Part shown: piece by piece, positions 36,396-47,729 of the stretch
Position numbering within the stretch: the first letter of the stretch is position 1
How the letters are laid out: each line of letters opens with the position of its first letter
Source of the DNA: Nepenthes gracilis
Taxonomy: Eukaryota; Streptophyta; Magnoliopsida; Caryophyllales; Nepenthaceae
Assembly (NCBI GenBank): GCA_033239525.1
Contig: BSYO01000026.1
Location: 62,001 to 126,000 of the forward strand
Direction of reading: 5' to 3'
DNA length: 64,000 bases
Program-made: the position numbers and the translations under genes
The notes under the pieces: model-generated
What the model was told of the DNA's origin: nothing
The model's input: only the letters and a program-made list of their open reading frames with translations
Databases searched by the model: none

Positions 36396-36662
36396 GAGAG
36401 GGTGAGGACCCTCCCAACTTAGGGGAAGTCTAGGTCGGGTAACCTGCAAAGCAAACACATGTATATGCACATAGGAGGGGCAGGCAGTATGCTAAGTAAA
36501 CACCTATTTTGGCACATTTAAATCAAGCAGGCGAATGTACATGCATACAACAATGCAAACGCATACCGTGCCTTCCTACTGGAAGTAGCGCCTGAGGTGG
36601 ATTGCATTCCATGTCCGCGGAACCAGTTTCCCATCCTACCTCCGGAGCTTGTAGGCTCCGTT

Positions 36663-37880
36663 TCACAAGACGGCGGAGACTAGGAATGGCCCTTCCCTAT
36701 TAGGGGAGAGCTTATTGCGACCTTCCAGCTTGCTTGTGGCTTTGACGCCTCGTAGGACCAGATCTCCAATATTGAATTGCCGTGCCTTAACCTTTTTATT
36801 GTAATATCGGGCAATCTGATGTTGGTAGGCTGCTGTCCATACTCTGACGGCATCGCGGGCTTCCTCTAACAAGTTTAGGTGTTCTCTGACCTTTTGGGAG
36901 TTAGCCAGCGGGTCAAAGGACTCCACCCTAAGATTTGGAAGCCCGATTTTGACTAGAATTACCGCCTCAGTCCCCTAACAGAGGCTAAAGGGTGTCTCGC
37001 ACGTTGGTTCCTTTGGAGTTGTCCGATAAGACCAGAGGACAGAGGGGAGCTCGTCTGCCCAAAAGCCCCCTGCGTCTTCCAGCTTAGTTTTTAACCCGTG
37101 GAACAACATTCGGTTTGTGACCTCCACCTGTCCATTCACATGGGGGTATGTCACCGAAGTGTGGACCAACTTGATACCAAGGCTGGCGCAATACTTGGTG
37201 AAGCGTTTCTCCGAGAATTGGGTACTGTTGTCGGTCACAACAACCTCGGGGACTCCAAATCTACAAATGATATTCTGGCGGAGGAATTCTAGGGCGTTAT
37301 GCTCTGTAATTTTTGCCAGTGGGACGGCCTCGACCCACTTAGTGAAGTAGTCGATGCCCACGATGATGAATTTCCTTTGCCCCGTGGCAAAGGAAAACGG
37401 GCCGAGAAGATCGAGCTCCCACCGCACAAAGGGCCAAGGGGCCTGAAGAGTCTTCAGGTCCGCAAACGGCTGGTGGCGAAGGCTGCTATGAAGCTGGCGG
37501 CTTTCACATTTCTTCACAAACTCAAGGGCGTCCTTCTTCATTGAGGGCCAGTAGTACCCCTGGCGCATGACCTTGAAGGCTAAGTTTTTTCGACCTATGT
37601 GCGATCCGCAGATCCCGAGGTAGACTTCGCCTAAAGCATAGTCAGCTTCTTCAGGAGTTAGGCATCGGAGGTACGGGGTCAAGTAACCACGACGATATAG
37701 TCGTCCATCAACCACAATATACCAACCGGTCGTCTTCCTGATCTGTTTGGCCTTCTCCGCATCCTCTGGCAATGATCCGTCAGCCAAATTATTAAGGTGA
37801 GGCATCATCCAATTTTCTACTTCGGAAATCTGCATTGCCTCTTGTTTTTCGATGCTGTGAGCGTTTAGGATCTTCCGCAT
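36663..37880 (-). pseudogene. integrase of element B, nearly intact frame
   Basis: One minus-strand frame covers the domain from the HHCC region to the C-terminus with a stop at 36975-36977. The zinc region has HIGRKN and CESRQLH, so the second Cys of CxxC is Arg. The core keeps WELDLLGPF, VVTDNSTQF and NGQVEVTNR, giving the D, D and E of the catalytic triad. The tail has KKVKARQFNIGDLVL and GPFLVSAV. No chromodomain, consistent with Tat. Integrase would insert the cDNA, making the 5-bp duplication seen here. Inactive because of the zinc-site change and the stop. Confidence 0.85.
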
Positions 37881-37984
37881 GTCCCTCGAGTACTGCTCCA
37901 GATTTTCGACTGCAGCTGCTCTGGCCAGCGGTCCGCCTTTTAGTTTTCAGTTAGGGGAACATGGACTAGGGTCAGCTTATCGAA

Positions 37985-38290
37985 ACCCTAAACGGCCTCC
38001 CTTGCCTTTGACAAATACTTGGCCAGGTGAGAGTTGTTAGCCTCAAAGCCTCCGTTAACCTGGTTAACGATTAGCTCAGAGTCGCTGTAGACTGTCAGTC
38101 TCTTGGCATAGCATTCCTTGGCTAATCGCAGTCCGGCTAACAGGGCCTCATACTCAGCAACATTATTAGTTGCCGAAAAATTGAGCCTGAGGGAGTATTT
38201 CACATCGAACCCATCGAGGGACGTAAGGACCACCCCAGCGCCACTGCCCGTGTCTGTAGATGATCCGTCCACATGGAGTATCCATTTCAA
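37985..38290 (-). pseudogene. archaeal-type RNase H of element B
   Basis: WILHVDGSSTDTGSG, NNVAEYEALLAGL and VYSDSELIVNQ give the conserved acidic residues of this second RNase H. It is open over about 100 codons. It lies between the gypsy RNase H and integrase, as in elements A and C. A one-base shift near 38425 separates it from the RT frame. Confidence 0.8.
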
Positions 38291-38419
38291 AACTCAGTCA
38301 AGTAGTTCCGTGCTTTCTTCGGGCTGTTCCTCAAGAACTGGGGTTGTGGTTTCAATAATGAAATCAGCCAGTGCTTGTGCCTTTATAGTAGGCCTGGGCT
38401 GAAATTCGATGTCAAATTC

Positions 38420-39660
38420 GCCAACTCAATAGCCCATTTTACTAACCGTCCAAAAATGTCGGGTTTCTGGAGTATGCTTTTCAAAGGCTGGTCCGTGATG
38501 ACCACTATCCGATGGGCCTAAAAGTAGGGCCTTAACTTCCGCGCGGAGAAGATAAGTGCCAAGGCCAATTTTTTCGCCTGTGAGTAACGGGTCTCTGGGC
38601 GGGTTAACATTTTGCTCACGTAGTAGGCCGACTGTTGAGTGTCAGAGTCCTGGCGCACGAGGATAGAACTGAGGGATGCCTCCAACACTGCCTAGTAAAG
38701 GTATAGTTCCTCTCCAACCTTGGGTGACACCAACGGCGATGGACTGGCCAGATACCGCTTCAGTTCATCGAAGGCTGTCTGGCAGTCCACCTTTCATTGA
38801 AACCCGTTGGATTTTGTCCCTCTAAGGGCCTTGAAGAAGGGCTGGTACTTGTCGTCAGACTTCACGAGGAAGCGGGACAGTGCTGCCAACTGTCTAGTCA
38901 ATCGCTGGACGCCCTTCACGATCCGCAGAGGAGCCGTGTCGGTGAGAGCCTTGATCTTCCCTGGGTTTGCCTCAATCCCCCGTTGGGAGATGATGAAACC
39001 CAAGAATTTACCGGAGGCTACTCCGAAGACATACTTAGCAGGGTTCAGTTTCATGTGATGCTCACGGAGCACCTTGAACGACTCTTCTAGGTTGTGGATG
39101 TGGTCGCCGGTGACCTTGCTTTTAACGAGCATGTCATCGATGTAGACCTCCATGTTGTGACCAATTTGTTTTTCAAACAGTTTGTTGACCAGCCGTTGGT
39201 AGGTCGCCCCAACATTTTTTAGTCTGAAGGGTATCACTTTGTAGTAGTAGGTCCCATGATCAGTCATGAATGAGGTGTGTTCCCCGTCCTTTGGACTCAT
39301 TCAAATCTGGTTGTAACCCGAATAAGCATCCATGAAGCTTAGCAGCTTATGTCCTACTGTCGAGTCAACCAGCAGGTTGATCATGGGTAAGGGAAAGCTG
39401 TCCTTTGGGCAGGCCTTGTTGACGTTGGTAAAATCGATGCACATCCGCCATTTTCCATTACTTTTCTTCACCAAGACGACATTAGAGAGCCAGTCCGAAT
39501 AGTGGACTTCTCTAATGAAACTAGTGTCCAGCAACTTCTTCACCTCCTCTCGGATGGCGATCAGCTTTTCGACGGAGTGATTCCTCCAATTCTACCTAAT
39601 TGGTTTTCGGCCAAGATCAAGTCCCAGCTCGTGGACCATCACCTCCGCTGGAATCCCAGG
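38420..39660 (-). pseudogene. reverse transcriptase and first RNase H of element B
   Basis: A single minus-strand frame reads MKKLLDTSFIREVHY, SNVVLVKKSNGKWRMCIDFT, FMDAYSGYNQ, then a TGA where CGA (Arg) is expected, and SFMTDHGTYYYK, ATYQRLVNKLF and YIDDMLVKS (catalytic Asp pair present). RNase H follows with CQTAFDELK and AYYVSKMLTR. Stops occur after YNQI, after NGFQ and later, but the frame holds to about 38425. The stops look like single C-to-T or G-to-A changes. Inactive. Confidence 0.83.
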
Positions 39661-39799
39661 CATGTCCGCTGGAGTCCATGCGAAGATGTCAACGTTCCGT
39701 CACAGGAACGCAATCAATTTATCACGCAATGGCCCAGTAAGTGTGCCACCGATCTGTACACACTTTTCTGGTTCCTCCGTATCCTGTGGGACTAGATCC

Positions 39800-40400
39800 G
39801 TGGCGTCACCGGACTATACTTGCTGAAGGGTCGCCTCGTCCAGATGGTTGAGTTTCCCAACTGTTTTAGTGCTGCCGCTTGGGCAATTTGAGACATGTAA
39901 CAAGTTCGTCCGGTAACCTGGTCACCCAGTACCTTTCTTACACCGTAAGGCGTTAGAAACTTCTTCTTAAGGTGCGAAATCAAGGTAACCACCTCAAACG
40001 TTGTCAAACAAGGTCTGCCTAGTATGGCGTTATATACAGAAGGTAGGTCGACCACCAAAAAGATGAGTGTTCGGCTTGCTTTTTCTGATACGTACCCAAG
40101 GTGACCTCCAATTGGATGGTCCCCTAAACAGACATAGGCTCGTTGTCAAGGCCATACAATGGTCCATTGGCAAGTTTTAGTTTGTTCTTTTTTAAGCCTA
40201 ATTTTAAGAACGCATCCAAGTAAAGTAAGTATCTATAACTTTTATTAACAATGAACACTCGCTTTAGTTGGTAGTCGATACTACCATCTGAAACAAGTGC
40301 TGATACAACGAGGGGATCAGCATGGGGGGATATTACATGAGTTAAGTCATCACTATTGAAGCTAATAGTGTTGTCCGTCATTTGTTGCTTCTTCCTTCTA
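39800..40400 (-). pseudogene. aspartic protease of element B, active site lost
   Basis: TISFNSDDLTHVISPHADPL precedes the active-site region, which reads VFIVNKSYRYLLYL; the catalytic Asp of DNGSS has become Val. GPLYGLDNEP and a later VVDLPSVYNAILGRP follow with a frame change near 40060-40120. Not functional. Confidence 0.75.
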
Positions 40401-41975
40401 GTCTGCTGTTCCTCGTCGCCAGATGGGTTCTTAGCAGGTTGGGTTCTTAGAGCTCTGTCTGGAGCCCCTGACGAACTTGGTGAGGTGTCCTCTGCTAATC
40501 AGCTCCTCGATTTTCCTCTACAGTGTCTTGCAGTCCTCAATTGAATGCCAAGCAGAGCGATGGAAGTTCCAGTATTTTGACTGGTTTCCAGAGTCCTTCT
40601 TCAGTGGTTTTGGCCACTTCAAGAACTTCTCTCCGCGGATTTGTATGAGAACGTTAGAGCGTGTGTCCGTCAGAGGTGTGAAGTTGGTGAGCCCGTAGTC
40701 TCTGCGCACCAGGGGCCCAGTCCGTTGTTGCTTCCAACGAGAGTGATCACTACCGCCATACTTCCTTTTTCCCTCTCGAGGGAAGGATCAAGGCTGATCT
40801 ACCCGCTCTGGACATTTTGCCTTGTTGGCCTCCTCTACTGCAGCATAGGCCCGGGTGATGGATTCCGCTTCCCGGAAGGTTTGAAGATTCTTGTGGGTCA
40901 GGTGCTTGAAGAACTCCCCATAGGTCAGTGCGGAGATGAAACTGTCCAGTTTCGTTTCCTCCATGATCCGGAGAATTCACCTCGCCTCTGCCACAAAGCG
41001 GTCCAAGATGCACCGTGGGTTCTCTCCCGATTTCTACTTCATGTGAGAGAGGTGTCATGGCTGCTTCTCTTCCCGTCGGCTCGAAGCGTACTGAGCCAAA
41101 AAGAGATCCATGAGCTCCCGGAAGCTGCTGATGGTGCCTAAGGGGAAGTGATGGAACCAGATTCGGGCGTCTCCCTTCAGCGTGAGCGGGAAGCAGCAAC
41201 ACATCGCTGAGTCTTCCAACCCTTGTAGACTCAGATGGGTGCGGAAGTGATCCAGGTGGTCAACCGGATTACTGCTCCCATCGTACGAGTCAAGGGAAGG
41301 CATCTTGAACTTGCTGGGCAGTGGACGGCTCAGGATCTCCGCTGAGAAAGGAGATCGGTCCAAGTCGATAGCGTGTTCTTCGTCCTGGAACATGCGGTCC
41401 CAGATTTTATCCACTCACGGGTCTGCGCAAGTGACGTTTGCAAATCTTTTGGACTTGAGGTAAGCCCCCAACTCTGTCTTGTCCCTGGAGGGTCCAACAA
41501 CGGGTTGGCTACTGCCTCCAGCGGACCAGGCAGTCCTGGAGGCTCACTCCTAGACTGCATGTTCGTCTTTGGCCCGAAAGTATCGGGGATTTTTTCTTTC
41601 TGGATTTTCTCACGGAGTTGTGCTTCCGGAGCGTTCTTCAGGCCTGTTCTGGCCAAGAACGCGTGAGGAAGCTGGGACTGGATTGTTCTTGGATCTCCCG
41701 GGCTTCTTGACTGGCTTCTTCTTCCTCTGGCCGCCTTTTTTGGTGGCCGGCACAGGAGTGGCTGCCGGAGGAGCCGTCTGCTATCGCTGCTCGTTCTGAG
41801 AGTAGAGTATTTGGAGCAGACGATTGTTGGCCTGCATCTACTCCATCAACTGTTGAGAGAAGGGCGCTGATACTCCACCCATTGTCCCGTTGACCGTGGT
41901 ACTAGCCGCGTGGTCCTGGTCGGGATAGGTGACGTCTCTAGCGGGATCGCTAGCTTGGACTCTCGTGTTCACCAT
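40400..41975 (-). pseudogene. gag of element B, broken
   Basis: The start at 41975 (MVNTRVQASDPARDVTY) matches element A. The gag capsid-like domain lies at 41414-41055 (RPLPSKFKMPSLDSYDGS, HFRTHLSLQGLEDSAM, FPLTLKGDARIWFHHFP, RREEKQP). The tail carries KYWNFHRSAWHSIEDC, the same His/Cys cluster as in A and C. N-terminal and capsid parts are in the same frame, interrupted by stops, and later parts shift. An in-frame extension upstream of 41975 exists but overlaps the primer site and LTR end, so it is unlikely to be real. Confidence 0.75.
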
Positions 41976-42045
41976 TGGGAATGAACCGGAATCAGATGGT
42001 GCAAAGAGAGCATTGTGCTGAGTAGTGGTTGGCTTCGTAAGCGTT

Positions 42046-42062
42046 TCCCACAAACGGCGCCA
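42046..42062 (-). other. primer-binding site of element B
   Basis: Minus strand TGGCGCCGTTTGTGGGA, one base after the 5' LTR. The first ten bases match the complement of the plant tRNA-Asp 3' end. Confidence 0.8.
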
Positions 42063-42063
42063 A

Positions 42064-43268
42064 TGATGCGTACCTAGATCTGACTTCAAACAGATTCGGA
42101 TTCGTCTGGATTATTGGACCGAGCTCCGTTCACTGAGTTCGAATCCTGCGCACAACTAAAACAAACAAGAGGTTAGTGTGTCGATGGGAGGTTGTCTCAC
42201 TGAAAACACTCCAATGGTTAAGTCAGTAAATCTTTCTAATCAAGGAAGGTAACTGGAAAGATAAAGGGAGAGAGAGAGAGAGATGGTTTGGAGTGTCGAC
42301 CCGTTGAGAATGTCCGTTCTTGCATCCTGTACACAGAGAGCGTAAGGAAGCGACGTCCCAAAAGCGTGGAAGCTTTAGGGAATGAGTCTTATAGGGCCTA
42401 AGAGATCTCCAGGAATCCGGAGGTCTCTAGTGGGATTGGAGGACGAGCGCTTGTGTAGAGAGAAAGAGGGGAGGAGCCTCTGTTCAAGCTCTGTAAGAGT
42501 TCGTGTGGAAGACTGTAAGAAGTCCTTTAGAAAGCTTGTTTTCAGTGCTTTTAGGAAGATAAGTTACAGAGTGAGTAGGAGAGCTTCTGTTTCTGAGTGA
42601 GCTTGTGTGTATGCGAATGGGTATCTCTGCATGCATGAGAGCGTATGAAAGCCTGCAAGAGTTTGTAAGAGCTTGTGAAGCAAATAAAAACATGTAAGAG
42701 CCTATCTCTTCCAGAACGAAGACTTAAGCTTTTATGGACAGTAGGAGAGCCTCTTCCTCTGGTCAAGGTGGCGTGCTCTTCCTGGACCGACAGCGGCGGC
42801 CTTCTCAAAGTTGGTAGGCCTGACAGTCGTGATTTGATTAATCCTCTTTCTGTTGTACAGTGCAAACGGATCTCAGATTGTCTCATACTTTAGTGACCGT
42901 TTTGTTGGCACTGAGATCATTGCCACCTTTTTTAAAGAAGATCAGCTTTTAGGATGACACATGGCCACGAGAAGACCGTTACTTTTCGTGCACGTGTTCG
43001 CCTACCAGTTTGGGCCTTGGCTGTAGCAAGTTTGAAGCCTTTTTGGGCTTGTCGCTACAGTGCATCCGGTCAACGCTCGAGTTGACCGTCTGCACGTGAG
43101 TTAGCCATCTGCTGGAGTCTAAACGGTCAACGCCAGCGTTGACCGTCTTTGGGCCTTTTAGGATTTGAGCCTTCGGCGTCTGTTGGGCCGTTTTTGAGTT
43201 GACCGTCCCGTAGGGCATTTTGGGCCGCCGTTGACCTTGGGCCAGCCCATATTCCGGTGTACCTATCA
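42064..43268 (-). mobile_element. 5' LTR of element B (1205 bp)
   Basis: Plus-strand ends are TGATGCGTACC and GTACCTATCA. It pairs with 32227-33441. It is followed by GTATA, the right copy of the target-site duplication. Confidence 0.93.
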
Positions 43269-43273
43269 GTATA

Positions 43274-44695
43274 CATATATACTGAGATATAAAAGTAATA
43301 AAGTAGACAACAAAGTTTTGATAATAAAGAGAAATCAATGTGTTCTTAGAAAATCTTTTAAATTATCGGTTGTCAATTATAAATTTATAATATGTGAATG
43401 GTCAAACTTATAAACATACAGTAGACGCACTACACTGTAATTGATGGATCCCGTGCACATGACCAACTAAAGAACTCCTTAGATTTATGTAAAAGCATCC
43501 AGTAATACTCTTTTGGGTTTCTACAAATTTATCCCTGAGACGCAAATAGCAAACAAAATATTACGGACTGAATAATTTACTCTATCTTATGTTTGAGAAT
43601 GACTGCCAGTGAACTAATTGCCTTCAAGATGTCACGGCTACAAAATGAGCAAACGTTACGAAGAAACAACTTACAGTTGATTTTTTGCACTAGACAAGTC
43701 TTCGAACTTATTCACTTTATCGCCTATCTTTTATGATCTCCCACCTTCTTTTATCGAGAGAGCACACTAACCCCCTAGATCTTCCACCGAATACAACTAA
43801 AAGTAATAAATAGTGTATGAAAATTGTAATCGGTTTGCCCTGCTATCTTGTGGTAATATTGAAGTTCGGCACTGAATGTTTGCAGCAAGAGTTATTGCCT
43901 TGCAGCCTCAAATCGACTAAACTCTCCACACCCGCAGCTAGAGCTGCTTTCTCTTTGCCATCTAGCCGTCTAATTTTAGAGGCCTATATTTTGAGATGTC
44001 TCTCGCTAAAATCTAGCTGTTTAATCCAGAAAAACCCACTGCTTGATCTACTCACTCGCTGCCATCTATCGATTTAACCCTTGAAAACTTGTAGCTTGAG
44101 CTGTTCTCTTGCTGTCATCTAGGGCTTTAACCCGTGGAGAACTGCAGCTTGAGTTGCCATCTCGCTACCGTGTGGAAGTTTACCCTGGAGATCTGTTGCT
44201 TGAGCCGCTCTCTCTTTACCATCTAGCTGTTGTTCAGTAACTGTCCTGTTGAACTAATAATAATTGAATCACCTCAGTTTTAAAATTCAGATATAGCTCA
44301 TAGACTAGTTAAATTAGCAGGTAGTATCACGAAGAATGTCAACACATAATGATTTAACAATTGTAGCATGTTTTCGAAGGATATATTCAATTTTAGAGCT
44401 CTAAGTTTATGAAACAAATTTGACATAAAAGGGGTGGCCGTATTTTTCTGTACCAATTTTTGTTCTACAAAATTCACTAGTAACTCTTTGTTATAAGAAA
44501 AGAGCCAGTGCACGACATAAAAACACCTCAAATTAAGGTACGGCCAATGCCTTTGCTAGGGATAATGTATAGTAGCAAGAGGTTACACGGGGAATCGAAT
44601 GAAATCCAAGTTCTACCAATTTCGACCGTTAGTTAAAAGTGCTAGAATTAACATTTTTAAGTTTTATATTTGTTTTTTTTATTTATTTTAAAATG
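43274..44695. other. intergenic DNA containing a decayed minisatellite
   Basis: No gene is supported. The left edge is the element B insertion site and the right edge is the solo LTR. The only structure is the tandem repeat at about 43900-44225. Confidence 0.45.
43900..44225 (+). repeat. degenerate minisatellite, ~65-75-bp period
   Basis: Four to five units built on a (C/T)TGCAGCTTGAG(C/T)TG segment, CTCTCTCGCT and GCCATCTAGC. Spacing varies and units are diverged, so the period is approximate. Confidence 0.6.
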
Positions 44696-45690
44696 TGTTG
44701 GGTCCCATGTCCTGACCCATGAAACATGTCCAAGCCCACGAAGCAAGCCGCGGCTCGCGAGAGATCTAAAAACCCACGCGAGACAGTCAGCCCAGCCCAA
44801 TGGTCGAAAGGTGCGAACCCATGCTGGCGGAAGATAACGGAAACCTGCAACGCATTAAATGCGTCGACGGGAACAGGTGAAAAAGGCGGAAAGGCTAGCC
44901 AATGATAGGTGGGCGACGCGGCGCCTTTCACTCGCCACCGTCTGCAGTGGCAACCAATCCCCGCTCGGGGAAATCGGGCGTGGTCGGCAACTTCAAGGCG
45001 GCGTGCCACAAAGAAAAGGACAACGGGCGTGGCCGCGGTCCACCACAACAGATGACCCGGGAGCGATGGCCCAAACAACGGGCGTTTTGGGGCCCAAGAG
45101 TCCAAGGGGGAGAGGCGTATAAGAGCCCTCACACCCCATAGAGAAATGTATCTTTTCCTTCAGCATCTTCATCTGCTGCTTCCTTTTGAATCCAGAATTC
45201 AAACGACGAGTCATACTCTACTACTCCCCTCTTCTCTATTCGATCACACGAGAGTAACGAGCCGGAACTGAGGATCACCTCACTTCCGTCAGCAATAGCT
45301 GGCTCGCTCTCCTTCCCAGCATCTTCTCAGATCACGGGAAAGTTAGCCACCCATTGCGGCACGGCAAGAAAGCAAGGTGCCTTCCACTACCCGCCACCTG
45401 CATTCTCCATATCACCGTCATAAAGCATCTCTCACGCTTCCACAAAGATACACCGCACCGCCCTTAGCGTGTGCCATTTCCGCTTATTGCGGGAATTTCT
45501 TGATTTGAGCGTCGGAGTGGCTCGGTGGGAGAAATCCTACTAGGACCCCGGCCTCTTGTTTATTGTTTGTGTTGTGCGGAGTTCGGAGTTTATAGAAACG
45601 GAGACCGGACCCTTCTTTCGAAGCCGCCGCACGCTGAGGAATCCGAAGGCTCCCTAATCCGTGCGACATCCGTGGGCCCGGGACGCAACA
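44696..45690 (+). mobile_element. solo LTR (995 bp) of the element C family
   Basis: Starts TGTTGGGTCCCATGTCCTG and ends GGGACGCAACA. It aligns with the 5' LTR of element C at 52014, including the TATA region (GGCGTATAAGAGCCCTC) and GAGCGTCGGAG. There is no internal sequence on either side, so it is a solo LTR, normally left by recombination between two LTRs. The flanking 5-mers are AAATG (44691-44695) and AAATA (45691-45695), a 4/5 match consistent with an aged duplication. Confidence 0.85.
45118..45123 (+). promoter_or_regulatory. TATA box of the solo LTR
   Basis: TATAAG inside GGCGTATAAGAGCCCTCACA, identical in context to 52450-52455 in element C. A solo LTR may still act as a promoter; no evidence for use is visible. 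Confidence 0.45.
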
Positions 45691-47729
45691 AAATATATGT
45701 TAGTACCAATTATATTTTTTAAAAATTTAATATTTTATTTACACTTGTCATATTGGGTGATGTACATGTCATATAAAAAAAAATTAGAACAAACATTTTA
45801 TTTTATTTATTTATATTTTTTAAATATTTCTTTATATCATATAAATATCAACATATTCCCATACTCTTAATTTGTCGCTACATGAACATATGTTAACAAT
45901 AAGTACTTTTTGTTCGCTAAAGGAATCATGTGAACAATACGGTACACCTGTTTACCTCTCTCTCTCTCTCTCTCTCCCTCTCTAATGATGCTTGTTTTTA
46001 CCAATTTATCTAAAGATAGCATAGCAATTAGGTTGTAACAAATGGTAATTCTGCAGAGCAGTGGCAGAAAGGAAGGAAAATTAGCTGAGAAGAGAAAGAA
46101 TCCTGAAATGTGTCAATTTGGCTTGTATTTTTGTCAAAGATTGCAAGGTTACTTATACAACTCGCAGATTATTGCAAGAGGGAAATCAACTCTGACTAAA
46201 GGTGGCATAAATCAGCGAGGTATAAAACACCGAAAAATCAGAAAAGCGACTAGTGGTTCGGGCGATGTTTCAGCCTGAGAGGTGGTCCTATGTAGTCCAG
46301 TAATTTGCCTGCGTTTTGCCTCTGAAACTTGCGGTCTGCATTCATGAACTTTATTAACCCCTGTAATTAGGAAACCAATACTCACAATAAATGATTAAAG
46401 CTATTTATTTCAACTGATGTGGATATAAAACAAAATTTTGAACCCTAAATCTTGACGGTTATTACAATTAATCAAGGTACTACAAGATTTCACGTTTAGC
46501 TGGAGTATAGCCAAGCTATTAGTCAATATAATCAAGAATTATTACATGTTAATCGATGGGCGGTTTTCATGTGTAGGATTTATAAGTAGTTTTAATATAT
46601 CATGGTATTTTTTCAGAAAGGACAATGATTAGAAAATCAGCATAACGGTGTTTTTAGAATCTAATTACCTAGACCATTTTATCTTATGGGTAATACTTTC
46701 TTAAATTAAGTAAAAAATTATATATTATGAGATGCAGTTTAGCTTTTTGGTAAAGAAAAACAGAATAATAATGAATCCTTTTAACATTGGAAATGATGTA
46801 CGAATGTTCATTGGGCCCTCCCCTTAGTAAAGACTTACCTAGATATTCTCTGACTTTTTTATTTTTTATTTACTTTCTAGCTTAAGATGTAGAAAACATA
46901 TCTATTAACCATATTTATATATAATGGTGAACCGAACCAAACATAAAAAGGCTATTTTCGAATGCAACTCTTCCATATGCCATTATCAATGATATTTTAA
47001 CGGTCACCGTAATACTCTTACAATTAAATTTACAGACATTAATATATTATACTACATCATAATTTTAAGAAAATAAAATTTGTAGTATTCTTATAATCGT
47101 GAGCATTACTTAACCTCTAAGTAATGCTCAGTTACAAATAATTTTTATTTTATTAATAAAAAATTTATTGATTATTTATATATAATTTTTAGATTATTCC
47201 TTTAGGATATGACGGAAGTTTTTATTCAATGGCTAAAAATTGAGGAAAAAGGAGGCTACAATATCATAATTGCTTCTCAGAGGGGCACCGCTAAAAGTTT
47301 ACTGATTTGGGGTTTCCTTTGCTGCAAAAATGGAATTCCTCCTGTAAATTACTGTCATTTATTTACTATGCAATAATTGTAATTAGATCAATTTGGACTT
47401 TTTTTTTCTCTGTTTTTTTTTTTTAATCTGAAATTATGGCTTTCATTTATTCTGAAACATACAACTGTGGATTGAAGGAGACACTGGATGCAACTACAAT
47501 AAAAAAATTATTTATTAATTTTTTGGATCAAATCCAATAATTATAATTAAAAATAGAATTTTAATATTTATTAAACATTAAATTTGATATAAAAAATTTT
47601 AAAACAAAATTAACTGTTAAAAAAATATATGTATATATTTTTTAGATTTAAATCTGGTGGACAAAGCCGCCCATTCTACACATTCTACCTTGACAGCTCT
47701 TCCATCCCCTCCAAACTATAGCTACGTTC
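45691..47729. other. AT-rich intergenic and upstream region of the PPR gene
   Basis: A CT microsatellite lies at about 45956-45983. No other gene is supported. The last few hundred bases before 47730 are AT-rich and should contain the PPR promoter and 5' UTR, but I cannot point to a convincing TATA box. Confidence 0.45.

Larger units (their letters stand above)
32227..43268 (-). mobile_element. complete Tat-lineage Ty3/gypsy element B (11,042 bp)
   Basis: Both LTRs are present (32227-33441 and 42064-43268), with TG...CA ends and a perfect 5-bp target-site duplication GTATA (32222-32226 and 43269-43273). On the minus strand the order is 5' LTR, primer site, gag, protease, RT, RNase H, aRNH, integrase, tandem repeats, antisense gene, polypurine tract, 3' LTR. 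The LTRs differ by roughly one base in ten over the first 160 bases by eye, so it is an old insertion. ORFs are broken mainly by stops, with few shifts. Empty-site sequence would join 32226 to 43274. Confidence 0.95.

Noticed and set aside
42135..42149. GAGTTCGAATCCTGC, like a tRNA T-loop
   Set aside because: It is inside the element B LTR. No acceptor stem or anticodon arm can be folded around it.
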